64,000 nt of DNA from Paraphaeosphaeria minitans (Eukaryota > Ascomycota > Dothideomycetes > Pleosporales > Didymosphaeriaceae): positions 1,674,001-1,738,000 of the forward strand of contig WJXW01000001.1 in NCBI GenBank assembly GCA_015832175.1. Reading direction: 5' to 3'. The notes beneath the pieces were generated by a model. That model was not told the DNA's origin and did not search any database. It saw only the letters and a program-made list of their open reading frames with translations. This document shows, in pieces, positions 55,150 through 64,000 of this stretch. The translations under genes and the position numbers were made by a program. Positions within the stretch are counted from its first letter, which is position 1, and every line of letters starts with the position of its first letter.

Positions 55150-56031
55150 TTATCTGAACCACCAGTTTGCCGAAGCATTTGCATGCGACCCAATGCTTTC
55201 GACAGCATGCCACCACCCAAGTGGTATGTAAAGACCGTCTCCGCCCTCTAATCTGGCCTCGACACCGCTGGCAAAAATGCCATTGACCTCCTTCTCGTTC
55301 CAGACCGCATCTTGCAGTCTGTTTCTCTCCTCGCCCACCATCATCTCTTCTCCCCGCATGTGCGCATGGCCCATCTGTGTCCCCAGTCGGTCGTAGAGAT
55401 GCCTGCCCTGCTTTGGCCTCATGAGGCGAAGGACCTTCTTCCCAACTAGTTGTACGAACAGATTTGGATTCGGATCGCGGTGCAGAGGCGTAGCAGTCGG
55501 TGGCCGTCCCATCCATATGCTGGAAGCATAGATGTCGCCTCGGCCAAGGCTCGAGATCAATTCGGGCGCAGGTAGATCAGCCTGCAAGTCGGAGGGTAGA
55601 TCATCGATGGAGCATTGTGCAAGGTATAGCTGCTGCGAGTAGTCTTTGCTCGGAATATGTGACAACAGAAGAGACAATGGAGCATGTATAGATTCGAAGG
55701 ATGCTATTGCCTTCCGACCATCTACATCGCATCCATCGGGATCATAGCGCGTGTACTCAAGGGGAACCATCAGGGAGCCATGGCGACCCAGATACGATAT
55801 TTTCAGCTCGTGACACACGTCATGGTTTGGAGGGCAGTCGACTGGCGTGAACCAATTCTTGATTGCTGGGAGATTGAGGAAATGCCTGGGAAAGACGGTC
55901 GGCTCGCTCAATTCTAAGCTCTTTACAAGCGTGAGAGGACCATCGAATCTTTTGGCTGGAGCAAACCGAGTAATTTGTGAATACGGGCGCGTATTGCGAG
56001 CTATCTGTGAGACTCTCTGCCGAGCCAACAT
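55150..56031 (-). CDS. JmjC/cupin-8 Fe(II)/2-oxoglutarate oxygenase, possibly mitochondrial
   Basis: Intronless, 293 aa. The family hydroxylates proteins or RNA with Fe(II) and 2-oxoglutarate. The double-stranded beta-helix is visible: iron ligands His184 and Asp186 in TATPLHRDPNPNLFVQLVGK, a Lys (198/199) that could bind 2-oxoglutarate, and distal His275 in DGLYIPLGWWHAVESIG. GDIYASSIWMG precedes the first motif as in HSPBAP1/JMJD5-like proteins. The N-terminus MLARQRVSQIARNTRPYSQI is Arg-rich without acids, a plausible mitochondrial presequence. Ends NASANWWFR, a usual cupin-8 ending. Divergent from prefoldin 5, 141 bp apart. Substrate unknown. Confidence 0.85.
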   Translation of the reverse strand: MLARQRVSQIARNTRPYSQITRFAPAKRFDGPLTLVKSLELSEPTVFPRHFLNLPAIKNWFTPVDCPPNHDVCHELKISYLGRHGSLMVPLEYTRYDPDGCDVDGRKAIASFESIHAPLSLLLSHIPSKDYSQQLYLAQCSIDDLPSDLQADLPAPELISSLGRGDIYASSIWMGRPPTATPLHRDPNPNLFVQLVGKKVLRLMRPKQGRHLYDRLGTQMGHAHMRGEEMMVGEERNRLQDAVWNEKEVNGIFASGVEARLEGGDGLYIPLGWWHAVESIGSHANASANWWFR

Positions 56032-56172
56032 AAGGAAGAAAGGTGTAGGTACGAAGCGTTGCGGTCGTGTTGCGGCGAGCCCAAGCTTCTCCGCTCGGCA
56101 AAGCCCGAGCTCCCCCCTCCACAGAAAGTTTCGCGCGGGGCAGCACCACCGTCACGCGTTTAACTACCCGCA

Positions 56173-56708
56173 ATGGCAACCAAGCAAGCGCAAAAGGGTG
56201 GACAGAGTAAGTTTCTTTGAACTGGAATCGACGACGTCCTTCCTAACGTTGTGCAGTCGATCTCGGGCAGTTGCCTGTGCCGCAGCTCCAAGAGTTGAAG
56301 ACGCAGCTCGACCGCGAGTTGGAGCACTTGACGACCTCGTTCCAGTCTCTCCGCACGGCGCAGTCAAAGTTCCGCGACTGCATCAATTCCATATCACAGG
56401 GTGTCAGCCCGGGCACCGCCGACAAACCGCTCCTTGTCCCGCTCACATCTTCCCTCTACGCACCCGGTCGTCTCACCTCGTCTACGCACGTGCTCATCGA
56501 CGTTGGTACCGGCTTCTTCGTCGAAAAGACCGTGGAGGATGCGACCGACTTCTACAACCGCAAAGTAAAGGATCTGCAGGACAGTTTGAAGGATCTCGAG
56601 GGCGTGATCAACGGCAAGGCCAACAATGTGAGGATGGTGGAAGAGGTGATACGAGTCAAGGTCTTGAGCGCTCAAGAGCAAAGCCAGAAGGAGGGAGCAG
56701 GTAGCTGA
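56173..56708 (+). CDS. GIM5: prefoldin subunit 5
   Basis: Alpha-class subunit of the prefoldin hexamer that delivers nascent actin and tubulin to CCT. Exons 56173-56206 and 56257-56708, 50-nt intron, 161 aa. MATKQAQKGGQ is followed, after the splice, by IDLGQLPVPQLQELKTQLDR. Helix 1 continues ELEHLTTSFQSLRTAQSKF; the beta-hairpins carry LVPLTSSLYAPGRL and VLIDVGTGFFVEKT, the most typical prefoldin-5 motifs; helix 2 is DATDFYNRKVKDLQDSLKDL. Fully intact. Confidence 0.95.
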
Positions 56709-57568
56709 GGAGTGACGTTTGTTATGTTCGAGAAGGGGCCATGAAGCGCCACATGAACGGCCGTTGAACGACTCAGCCATGAGCACAGCAATTCCTTGAA
56801 CCATGTCGACGGCCCCCAGAAGGGCTCGCTACCTCGGCAAAAGCAGTGACGGCGAAACAGTAAAGCCAACAGTAAGAGATAAAACCAGTAACACCATCAG
56901 TACGAGATGAAACAATTCGAGCATCGACATTTCTACGGACAATACTGCTCAACCCAATACAGAGCAGGCTGATCAAGTGCTTGGAACCCTTGCAGATGTA
57001 TGAACCCTGTGCCCTCCCAGAAACCATGACACAAGAGAACCGTGAAAGCAGAGCGAGGCGCGTCGATTTTGTCGCTGTTGGAACTTGGCCCAAGATCGTG
57101 GTATTGCGTATCCTCGGATGTCCATGATTCAGTAGGAGGCCTAACATGTCGGCAAATGCGCCCGGGTTTGAACGTAACCCATCGATAACAAACGCTGAGT
57201 CCAGCAGTTCGAGACGGACTGAACAAGCTATCGATTGACCCAAGCGCCGAAGTGGAGGTTGAAACTTGGGGTCCCGAATGCGTTGGCAGGGATAGCTCAT
57301 CATGTGGCGTCACCTGGGCGACCAACCACTGCGGGCGCTACTTGGAGCTCGACCACGACAACACCGCAACTTCCCATTCGGCTGTGATGTCGAGTCTGCA
57401 TTCGCTGTGCAATATCCATAAACAAAGACTGTAAAATCTTCGGTTCACCTTGTTGCATGCTCAAGTGGCGCCTGTCCCTCCAATCGCACATTCGGCTGTG
57501 GTAAACACGCACATTCCACGATGCTTCGGAAGGAAAGGGAAGGTGCAACGTCACCTGGCCCGGTGTAC
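56709..57568. other. intergenic, LIM gene promoter side
   Basis: 860 bp between prefoldin 5 and the LIM gene. No gene or repeat recognised. Confidence 0.45.
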
Positions 57569-60500
57569 ATGAGTTCTTCGCAGATGAGTATGCAAGCCAC
57601 GACCACATTCCAGTGTGTATTCCTAACCATCATATCACAGCCAACTATTTACAAGACCTTCGAACCAACCGTCCTGCTCGTCCAACAGGCTCTCGGCCTC
57701 CGCCTGCACACTTCAACACCTGGTCCAGCAGATCTTCGCATAAATTCTCCGACCCGTCCGCGATATCCCAGCCCACGCAAGCGACGTTCGAAGACGCCGG
57801 TGCCAAAGTGGACGCCCCGCCAGCGTCAACAACTCCTGAAACCAAGTCACACCAGCGGACGACGTCCAACATGAGCATTGACGAGGTGATCGCAGGCGTC
57901 GGGCGACCTCTGGTTCAGCCTCCGCGGGGACGAGACATGACAATCTCTTCGACGGCGCGGGAACGAACTCCAAGTGTGCAGTATCGCGAGAGTGGGCGGC
58001 GGCAGGTAGAGAAAGACGAGGTCCGCGCATTGCGAGCGGCCATGGAGGAAGTGGATCTCAAGTCGGAGGAGAAACTGTACGAGTCGGCGAGGGACGAAGC
58101 TGCGGAATTAGTTTGGAAGCATTTGAACCTCAACGCCCCGGGCGCAAACCCAGACGGACCGTACGCCTATCCCGGGCTTGCCAGAAAGGGGAGCGTTCAG
58201 AGGAGCCAAAGTCTTGATCGCAGTGAACAAGATCTGCAGCGCACAAATTCAAAAGTACGAAGAAAGCGCAATTCCACGGGCAGCACAGCCGGTAGCAGGA
58301 GCAGCAGCCTTCAGAGCCGCCGCGCTGGTAGTGGGTCTTCCCTCACCGCCAACGCAGGCTTCAGCACGTCCCCTACAAAAGAGAGCTTCACAGGCGATAA
58401 CGCAGAAGATTCGGCGATACCGCCGAAAGCTCCGTCCACGTCACACCGTCAAGTGTCGGACCCAAACCAAAATCGGCGCAGCAGTGGTTCGCGTAGGAAG
58501 GCCAGTGCAACATGCTTGTTCAAGAATCCCAATGACCAGATCTACGAAGAACCTGAGGAGGAACAAGTTGCTCCTCCACCACCAGCTATCACGAACCCGC
58601 CAGCGCCCGCCAAGCTTCCTCTCGGTGCTAGGCGAAATCCGTTCGCCCGTGTCCAGACTATCAAAGAAAGAAATCTGGCGCGATCCAACACTGATCCAGT
58701 CGTTCCTATGAAGCGATTCGATCGCTTTGAGATACAAAGGAACCCTCCGTCACAATCGCGAAATGCCGGCTATACAAGCAGCTCGTCTCTTCCGAGAACG
58801 AGCGAGGATGGAGGCGGGAAATCGGATGTCGAAAATGAGCCGGAGGTGAAGGTAAAAGATGGGAAAGAGATTCGCAGTGATGAGCTGCGAGCGGCGACCG
58901 GATTCAAGTTGAAGGATAGAAGTGCAAAACTTCCTACGCCCACCATGGTGTCTGATAGCCCTGGCCGGCCTATCGTATCGTTCAAGAAGGATTGGAGGCC
59001 AAAGGAAATAGAATTGAAGGAAGAGATCTCCGCACTTCCTGGTGCATCACCTCGACCTTTCAGTCAAGCTGCCAAAGGCCCTCGACCTCTGTCAAAAGCG
59101 TCAACTGCTCCTGTCGTCCCTACGATCTGTACTCCAGCTGAGATGGTGGGACCTCCAACACCGGTTTCCACTCCACAGATGAATCCATCCATGGTCTCCT
59201 CTATTCCCTCAACAAGAGTTAGCCGGGCAAAAATACCCGCCATCAACGTCTTTGAAGATCCTCCGGCGAGGCCACCCCCCAGTGTCGCATCGCCAAGGAA
59301 AGTCAACACCCCGCCCCAAAACGTCGCGCCTACTGTACCAGCAATAAACGTCTCTCAGGCGCCCGCAGCGCGCCCTAAGCCATCTTCAGCGACTGCCGTT
59401 CCGACGATCGATATTCAAGAGACGCCCTCAATCTCTGTCAACGCCCCCAGCGGCCGTTTCAGCTTGAAGAATCGGAAGCTGCCCTCGGTATCTGTCACTC
59501 CTGTCCCCACAATTTCTGTGAGGGAATCGCCTATGCCACCGAAAGGTCCCGGGAATACTGACACACCCTCAATCCCACTCACACAAAGCATCCCGACCAT
59601 CGCTGTCAGCGAGTCTCCGGTCCCAGGCAGAAGATCTAGGCCCAGCCCCCCTTCGAAGTCCGTCACATCCTCCATACCGACCATTGCTGTCAGCGAGTCT
59701 ATGGCTCCAAGCAGAGGGTCTAAGGCCAGCCCACCCTCAATATCGGTCACACCCTCCATCCCATCAATCAACGTCGACGTTCCTCCAACCTCCACACGCC
59801 CCCTCCCAGTCCCGGGCAAATCCAAATCCCCCTTCGCCCGCGGCAACGCCGCCGCCAGCTCGCGCTCTCACTGGACCCCGACCAGCGTCCGCACCGGCGC
59901 CCTCTGCGAGCACTGCGCACTCCCCATCGCAGGCCGCATCGTCTCCGCCGCGGGTGTCCGCTTTCACCCAGAGTGCTTCCAGTGCCACCACTGCGGCGAG
60001 CACCTCGAGTGCGTGGCCTTCTACCCCGAGCCCTCGAACAAGCACGCCGAACGCGTCACCCGTATCCGCGCCCGCCAGCGCGGCGACGACATTCCCATGC
60101 TCGACTCCCACCCCACCTACGAAGACATGCAGCGTCTTGAGCACGACGACGGGCACGACGAGGCCCTGCGCTTCTACTGCCACCTCGACTTCCACGAGCT
60201 GTTTAGCCCGCGCTGCAAGAGCTGCAAGACGCCCATTGAGGGCGAGGTCGTGGTGGCGTGCGGCGCCGAGTGGCACGTCGGTCACTTTTTCTGCGCGCAG
60301 TGCGGCGATCCGTTTGACAGCTCTACGCCGTTTGTCGAGAAGGAGGGGTATGCGTGGTGTGTGGATTGCCACACGAATCGGTTCAGCACCAAGTGTCGGA
60401 AGTGCAGGAAGCCGGTTACCGAGACGGTGGTGAAGGCGCTGGGGGCGGAGTGGCATGTTGGGTGTTTTGTTTGCATGGTAAGCTCCGTCCTCGAACATTC

Positions 60501-60635
60501 CAAGGAGAGGGTGTGTGGCTAACGGTCAATGAATAGGTGTGCTCCGGGCCGTTTGAAGATGGGCGGTACTTCCTCCGCGGCGAGGGCGAGGATCCGGTTT
60601 GCGTGAGGTGCGAGGAGAGGCGATTGAAGGCGTAA
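57569..60635 (+). CDS. paxillin-like LIM-domain protein with PxIxIT-like motif array
   Basis: LIM scaffold similar to fungal Pxl1, which acts at the contractile ring and sites of polarised growth. Exons 57569-57587 (19 nt, MSSSQM), 57641-60477 and 60537-60635; 984 aa. The small first exon is chosen because its splice (gtatgc...cacag, branch ctaac) gives TNYLQDLRTNRPARPTGSRP in phase. Residues 7-760 are disordered, Ser/Pro/Arg-rich, with RNPFARVQTIKERNLARSNT near the middle. Residues about 539-719 carry many short P-x-[IV]-x-[ILV] motifs: PAINVS, PSVSVT, PSIPLT, PTIAVS twice, PSISVT, PSINVD. Three LIM zinc modules follow: CEHCALPIAGRIVSAAG with CFQCHHC (from about 762), CKSCKTPIEGEVVVACGAEW with CAQC, and CRKCRKPVTETVVKALGAEW with CMVCSGPFEDG, the last split by intron 2. 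Confidence 0.9.
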
Positions 60636-60960
60636 CGGCACGGCCCTTTGCCTTGGGGTGTGAGATCCGCGCCAGGCCGGTCCTGGGCGGCGAGCTGGTT
60701 GTAGGAGGCTTGATGGGGTTGTAATAGTCTATCAGATGGTTGCATTTTTCCATATGCATGTTGGTGGCGTGTTTACGCGTGCATTGTAAGCGAAGAGCAT
60801 ATCATGGAGCGTAGCGGCATTGTTTGTGTTTTGACTTTTGGGCTGGAAGGCGTCGGTGGGAAGGCGCTTGGGCATATACACGGGCTGAATGACATTATGC
60901 ACATTATGGGTATAGTCAGCTTCGCCTCGTGTATTTTGTGTTTTGTGGTCTGATACGCGA
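60636..60960. other. intergenic, converging 3' ends
   Basis: 325 bp between the LIM gene and the SDR gene; no feature recognised. Confidence 0.5.
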
Positions 60961-62288
60961 CTATTTTCCCTTGCGCTGCTTGGGGGCGCCGTTCTCTTTC
61001 GTCGCCGTCGACTTGGGCTTCGTCTTCGTCTTCGTCTTCGTATCGGCCTTCGCATCAGCTTTCGTCTCCTTCCCCTCCGCCGGCCCCTTCTCCTCACTCT
61101 TCTTCTCCGCCGCCCTCTTCTTCGCGCCCTCCTGCTCGAGTATCTTGATACTCTGCTCGCTCACCTCCCACAGCTTCTTCTGCAGCGCCTCATCCTTGAT
61201 CTCATCCTTCAGCATCTCCATCTGCCTGCACTCCTTCAAGAACCAGCCCCCCTCGCCACGCCCATACTGTGCCTCCATCGCCGCATACAAAAACGTCTGC
61301 GCGCCCTGATCCGAGCTCTTGAGAAACAGCCACCACAGCGGCCACGTAGCCACGTACATGAGGAGCCCCCACAGGCTGCCGAGGGTGAGAAAGCGGCGCA
61401 TGCCCGGGGTGCGCGTCCAGCCCGGGTCGACGATGATGACGCGCGAGGTGTTGGGGTTCTTGTCCGGGCGGGCATACGAGGAGAGGTGTTTCTGGAAGGC
61501 GAGGGCGAAGGTCATGAGAGCGAGCTTGGAGGTGGAGTAGGCGGTGCTGGGCGTGAAGGGGACTGCTTCTATAGTCTCCTTCTTGCCCTTCTTTGCTGGC
61601 ATTGTGGATACCGGGAGCACGCCGCCGAGGTAGGAGCTACATGTACCGAAGATGATGCGGACGTCGCGATCAGGAGGTTGGGCGCGCAGCGCGGGGCTGA
61701 GGATGCTGAGGAGGTGGAAGTTGGCCATGTAGTTCAGGCTCCATGTTGCTTCGAGGCCGTCCTCTGTGAAAACCGCTGAGCCGCCTGAAGGTGTCCGCGT
61801 GTTGGCACACAGGATGACCATGTCGAGACGGCGCGGCGGCGCGTTGTCAACCCATTTTGTAGCGAACTTGCGTATGCTATGGAGGGAAGTAAGGTCAACT
61901 TGCTCCGCGGTGATGAGTTCGTTGCCTGTCTGGGCGCGCAGGTCTTCGATGTAGTCGACGAGGAAGGGGTCAGTGAGGGGATGTTGCGTAAGCAGCACGA
62001 TTTGGGCGCCACGGGCGGCAAGGCCTTTGGCTACTTCGGCGCCGATGCCTGACGTTCCTCCCTGTGTCTGTGTTCAGCGTAGTATCGGTAGAAGGCTTGA
62101 TCCATACGAACCGTCATCATGACTACCTTGGAGTGCATGTTGCGCTCCGACGTGTTGACGGCGCCATTGAAATACAGCTTCAGGAGGTAGATCACTCCGA
62201 CAACTGGGATTAGTTTGAGGAGGGTCCAGCCATAGGGAACGGCAGCTATGCCTTCTTCCCACACCCTGCCGGCGATGTAGACAGGCAT
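60961..62288 (-). CDS. membrane-associated short-chain dehydrogenase/reductase
   Basis: NAD(P)-dependent oxidoreductase of the classical SDR type. Exons 62288-62112 and 62061-60961 on the minus strand, 50-nt intron, 425 aa. The N-terminus has one hydrophobic helix (TLLKLIPVVGVIYLLKLYF). Cofactor motif GGTSGIGAEVAKGLAARG begins exactly at exon 2; then LDMVILCANTRTP, WSLNYMANFHLLSIL and the catalytic YxxxK in STAYSTSKLALM, followed by VIIVDPGWTRTPGMRRF. A second hydrophobic patch is LWGLLMYVATWPLWWLF. The last 60 residues are Lys/Ala/Thr-rich (ADAKADTKTKTKTKPKS), unusual for the family. Start at 62288 is the first ATG in frame. Fungal relatives are ER- or lipid-droplet-type retinol-dehydrogenase-like SDRs; substrate unknown. 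Divergent from the G-patch gene, 281 bp. Confidence 0.9.
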
Positions 62289-62569
62289 GTTTACGGGAGG
62301 GTTGGCAGCCGTCAACGTTGCACTGAGGCTCGAGACGGGACGGGTGGACCCGAACCTTTATCGCTTATCGGGCAGCACGTGCTCACGCGATGCGAATTGC
62401 CGCCTTGTTCAGAGCTCAACAGCTTTTAGATTTCTCGGTTTCTCCAATGCCCCAACATCTTTTTTTCTATATGGCGGCGTCACTCGTTCCTCTGCCTTGC
62501 GGTTGACATCGACATCTCCGCCCTCGATCGTCGAAGACCTTCATCTGGCCTCGTAAACCCACCACAGCT

Positions 62570-63274
62570 ATGACGGCATCGCACGAGCCGTACCCAGAGG
62601 ACGACTCAGAGGACGCCCGCTTCGATGATGCCGACATCTCCACCATCCCCTTCGTCGACCAGCCGGCCTACGGTCGCAGGCTTTGGCAGAAACCTATAAG
62701 CTTTGTTCCGGCCTCAAAGCCAGGCCCTCCGCTCGCTGCACATTCGAAGCTCGACGGTCGCTCTTTTGCAGAACAATACCTCGCCATCGTCTTTCCCAAT
62801 GGCCAACCGCCACAAAAGACGGATACATACCCAGCCTGCGGAATCTGCGGCGCGCCCGTCAAAGAATCCGACCATCGCATGCACTACCTAAGCCCAGTGC
62901 ACCAGGCTGCCCTCCCAGAAATACAAACCCCTTCTGGTATTGACCGAACTCGCTTAGGCCTGAAGTTGCTCCAAAGACATGGCTTTGACGTTGATGCGCG
63001 CATGGGTCTTGGGGCTACTGGACAAGGCATGCTTTTCCCCATCGTACCGAAGGAGAAGAGGGACAAGCTGGGCCTAGGTGTGGACAAAAAGGCCGTGGAG
63101 CGGGAGAGGAAGGAAGCGCTGGCGCCAAAGGGGCTTACGCTAGATGCGGGACAGGTGCGGAAACTTGCCGTGCAGCAGAAGAAGAAGCATGAGAAGCTTC
63201 AAAACATGTTTTACGGAGACGACAAGCTGGACAAGTACCTAGGAAGAGGTCCGGTGAATCATGGATTGAAGTAG
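62570..63274 (+). CDS. G-patch domain protein, GPANK1-like
   Basis: Intronless, 234 aa. Acidic N-terminus (MTASHEPYPEDDSEDARFDD), then IPFVDQPAYGRRLWQKPI. A single zinc-finger-like motif with two Cys and two His follows (CGICGAPVKESDHRMHYLSP, then VH), then GLKLLQRHGFDVDARMGLGA and TGQGMLFPI, a G-patch with the usual spaced glycines. The C-terminal part is basic and helical (VRKLAVQQKKKHEKLQNMFY). The zinc-finger/G-patch order with this tail resembles fungal proteins related to GPANK1. G-patch proteins often activate DEAH helicases; partner unknown here. Confidence 0.85.
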   Translation: MTASHEPYPEDDSEDARFDDADISTIPFVDQPAYGRRLWQKPISFVPASKPGPPLAAHSKLDGRSFAEQYLAIVFPNGQPPQKTDTYPACGICGAPVKESDHRMHYLSPVHQAALPEIQTPSGIDRTRLGLKLLQRHGFDVDARMGLGATGQGMLFPIVPKEKRDKLGLGVDKKAVERERKEALAPKGLTLDAGQVRKLAVQQKKKHEKLQNMFYGDDKLDKYLGRGPVNHGLK

Positions 63275-64000
63275 AAGGCCATGCTGAGAATCTTCTGGTG
63301 AGCGATCTTTATTACGAAGCACACTGCGTGCAGTTCGGCTGCTGTGTGCATAGGCGACGACGGTGGAGTTTGCATTTTGTGCGTGGGCATATTGGCGTGG
63401 CATGTTGCAGCATGGCACCAGCGTTCTGCACAGGATCTTGGATTATGGAGTGGAGTTTGTATTATGATACCCCAGGACTATTAATTGGACTTTTTTTCTA
63501 CAATTCCACGTCGACGAAATGATGGTACCGCATTATGGCTATGGGGCGGCAACGCAGGAGGCTTGCTAGGCGGCGAGCTCCCTCGAACATGTATCGTCCT
63601 TGCCGCACATCACCAGTAGGTATACTGGTTCCTTTTTCAAGCATCCAGATTGGCAAATTACAGGCGCTGGAGTACGGTAGCTCCGGAATTAGTGGGGAAT
63701 GAAGCGGGTCTACGCAATGGCCCGGGGTACTACGACGTCAAACCCGTCGCTCAGCCTCGACGGACGGATTGGATAGTACATCTTCGCGAGCAGTCAGGAC
63801 TGCTCTCCCACAGCACTTCAGTAGCCGCGTGCTGAAGGACTTTTACCTTTGAGGATATCCATTGCGAGCTGGCGCCACAACAACTCAGACTCTCAAGCCG
63901 ATTGCCCCGACTATCGACCATCGACCATCGACCGTCGACCAGCCCTACCTAGCTCTTCGCTTACCTAGGTACCTACCGTGTAGCTAGGTACCGTGCGAAT
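63275..64000. other. intergenic right edge with TACCTAGGTA motifs
   Basis: 726 bp. Includes short cgaccat repeats near 63914-63935 and a cluster of tacctagg/ctaggtac elements at 63946-63992, the same motif as near the left end. No gene seen. Confidence 0.55.

Noticed and set aside
1..64000. Search for tRNA, rRNA, CRISPR, retroelement or DNA-transposon genes
   Set aside because: No tRNA-like B-box with paired arms, no reverse transcriptase or transposase motif, and no spaced short repeats were recognised by eye; tRNAscan and a translated transposon search would settle it.

Overview
The window is eukaryotic, from a filamentous ascomycete. Evidence: genes carry 44-100 nt GT-AG introns with CTAAC-type branch points, intergenic spaces are short in the gene-rich parts, and the products are fungal nuclear, mitochondrial and septation proteins. 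Protein wording suggests Dothideomycetes/Pleosporales, but that is inference. I see no rRNA, tRNA, CRISPR array, intact transposon or operon.

Layout. 1-5.3 kb: 3' part of an ALY/REF mRNA-export factor, a 2 kb spacer with a 13-unit 19-bp minisatellite, and an aldehyde dehydrogenase. 5.3-12.2 kb: DDHD phospholipase, a 445-bp hexanucleotide tract, a small Tma17-like coiled-coil protein and a large mitochondrial rhomboid protease. 12.8-21.4 kb: verprolin (Vrp1/WIP), a mitochondrial membrane protein of unknown role, the exosome nuclease Dis3/Rrp44 and V-ATPase subunit H. 21.6-31.5 kb: accessory-looking; a possibly frameshifted hypothetical gene, a small charged protein, a stop-containing relic, a gene-poor block and a single-pass membrane protein. 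32.7-35.1 kb: Apq12 and a GIY-YIG protein with a C-terminal membrane anchor. 37-39.8 kb: Rad10/ERCC1 and Med19/Rox3, divergent from a shared promoter. 40.5-45.7 kb: phenol-hydroxylase-type FAD monooxygenase and a cytochrome P450 with one apparent frameshift. 45.7-53.7 kb: gene-poor, with one C2H2 zinc-finger gene. 53.7-63.3 kb: dense again: HEI10-like RING protein, JmjC/cupin-8 oxygenase, prefoldin 5, a paxillin-like LIM protein, a membrane SDR and a G-patch protein.

How the genes fit together. Most are unrelated housekeeping genes. Two encode actin/septation factors (Vrp1 and the Pxl1-like LIM protein), and two act on DNA in repair or meiosis (Rad10, HEI10). The monooxygenase and P450 are the only catabolic or secondary-metabolic pair, and no synthase gene accompanies them.

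The observation I rate highest is in the LIM protein: its disordered linker holds a dense array of PxIxIT-like sequences, the calcineurin docking motif. This fits the known link between fission-yeast paxillin Pxl1 and calcineurin.
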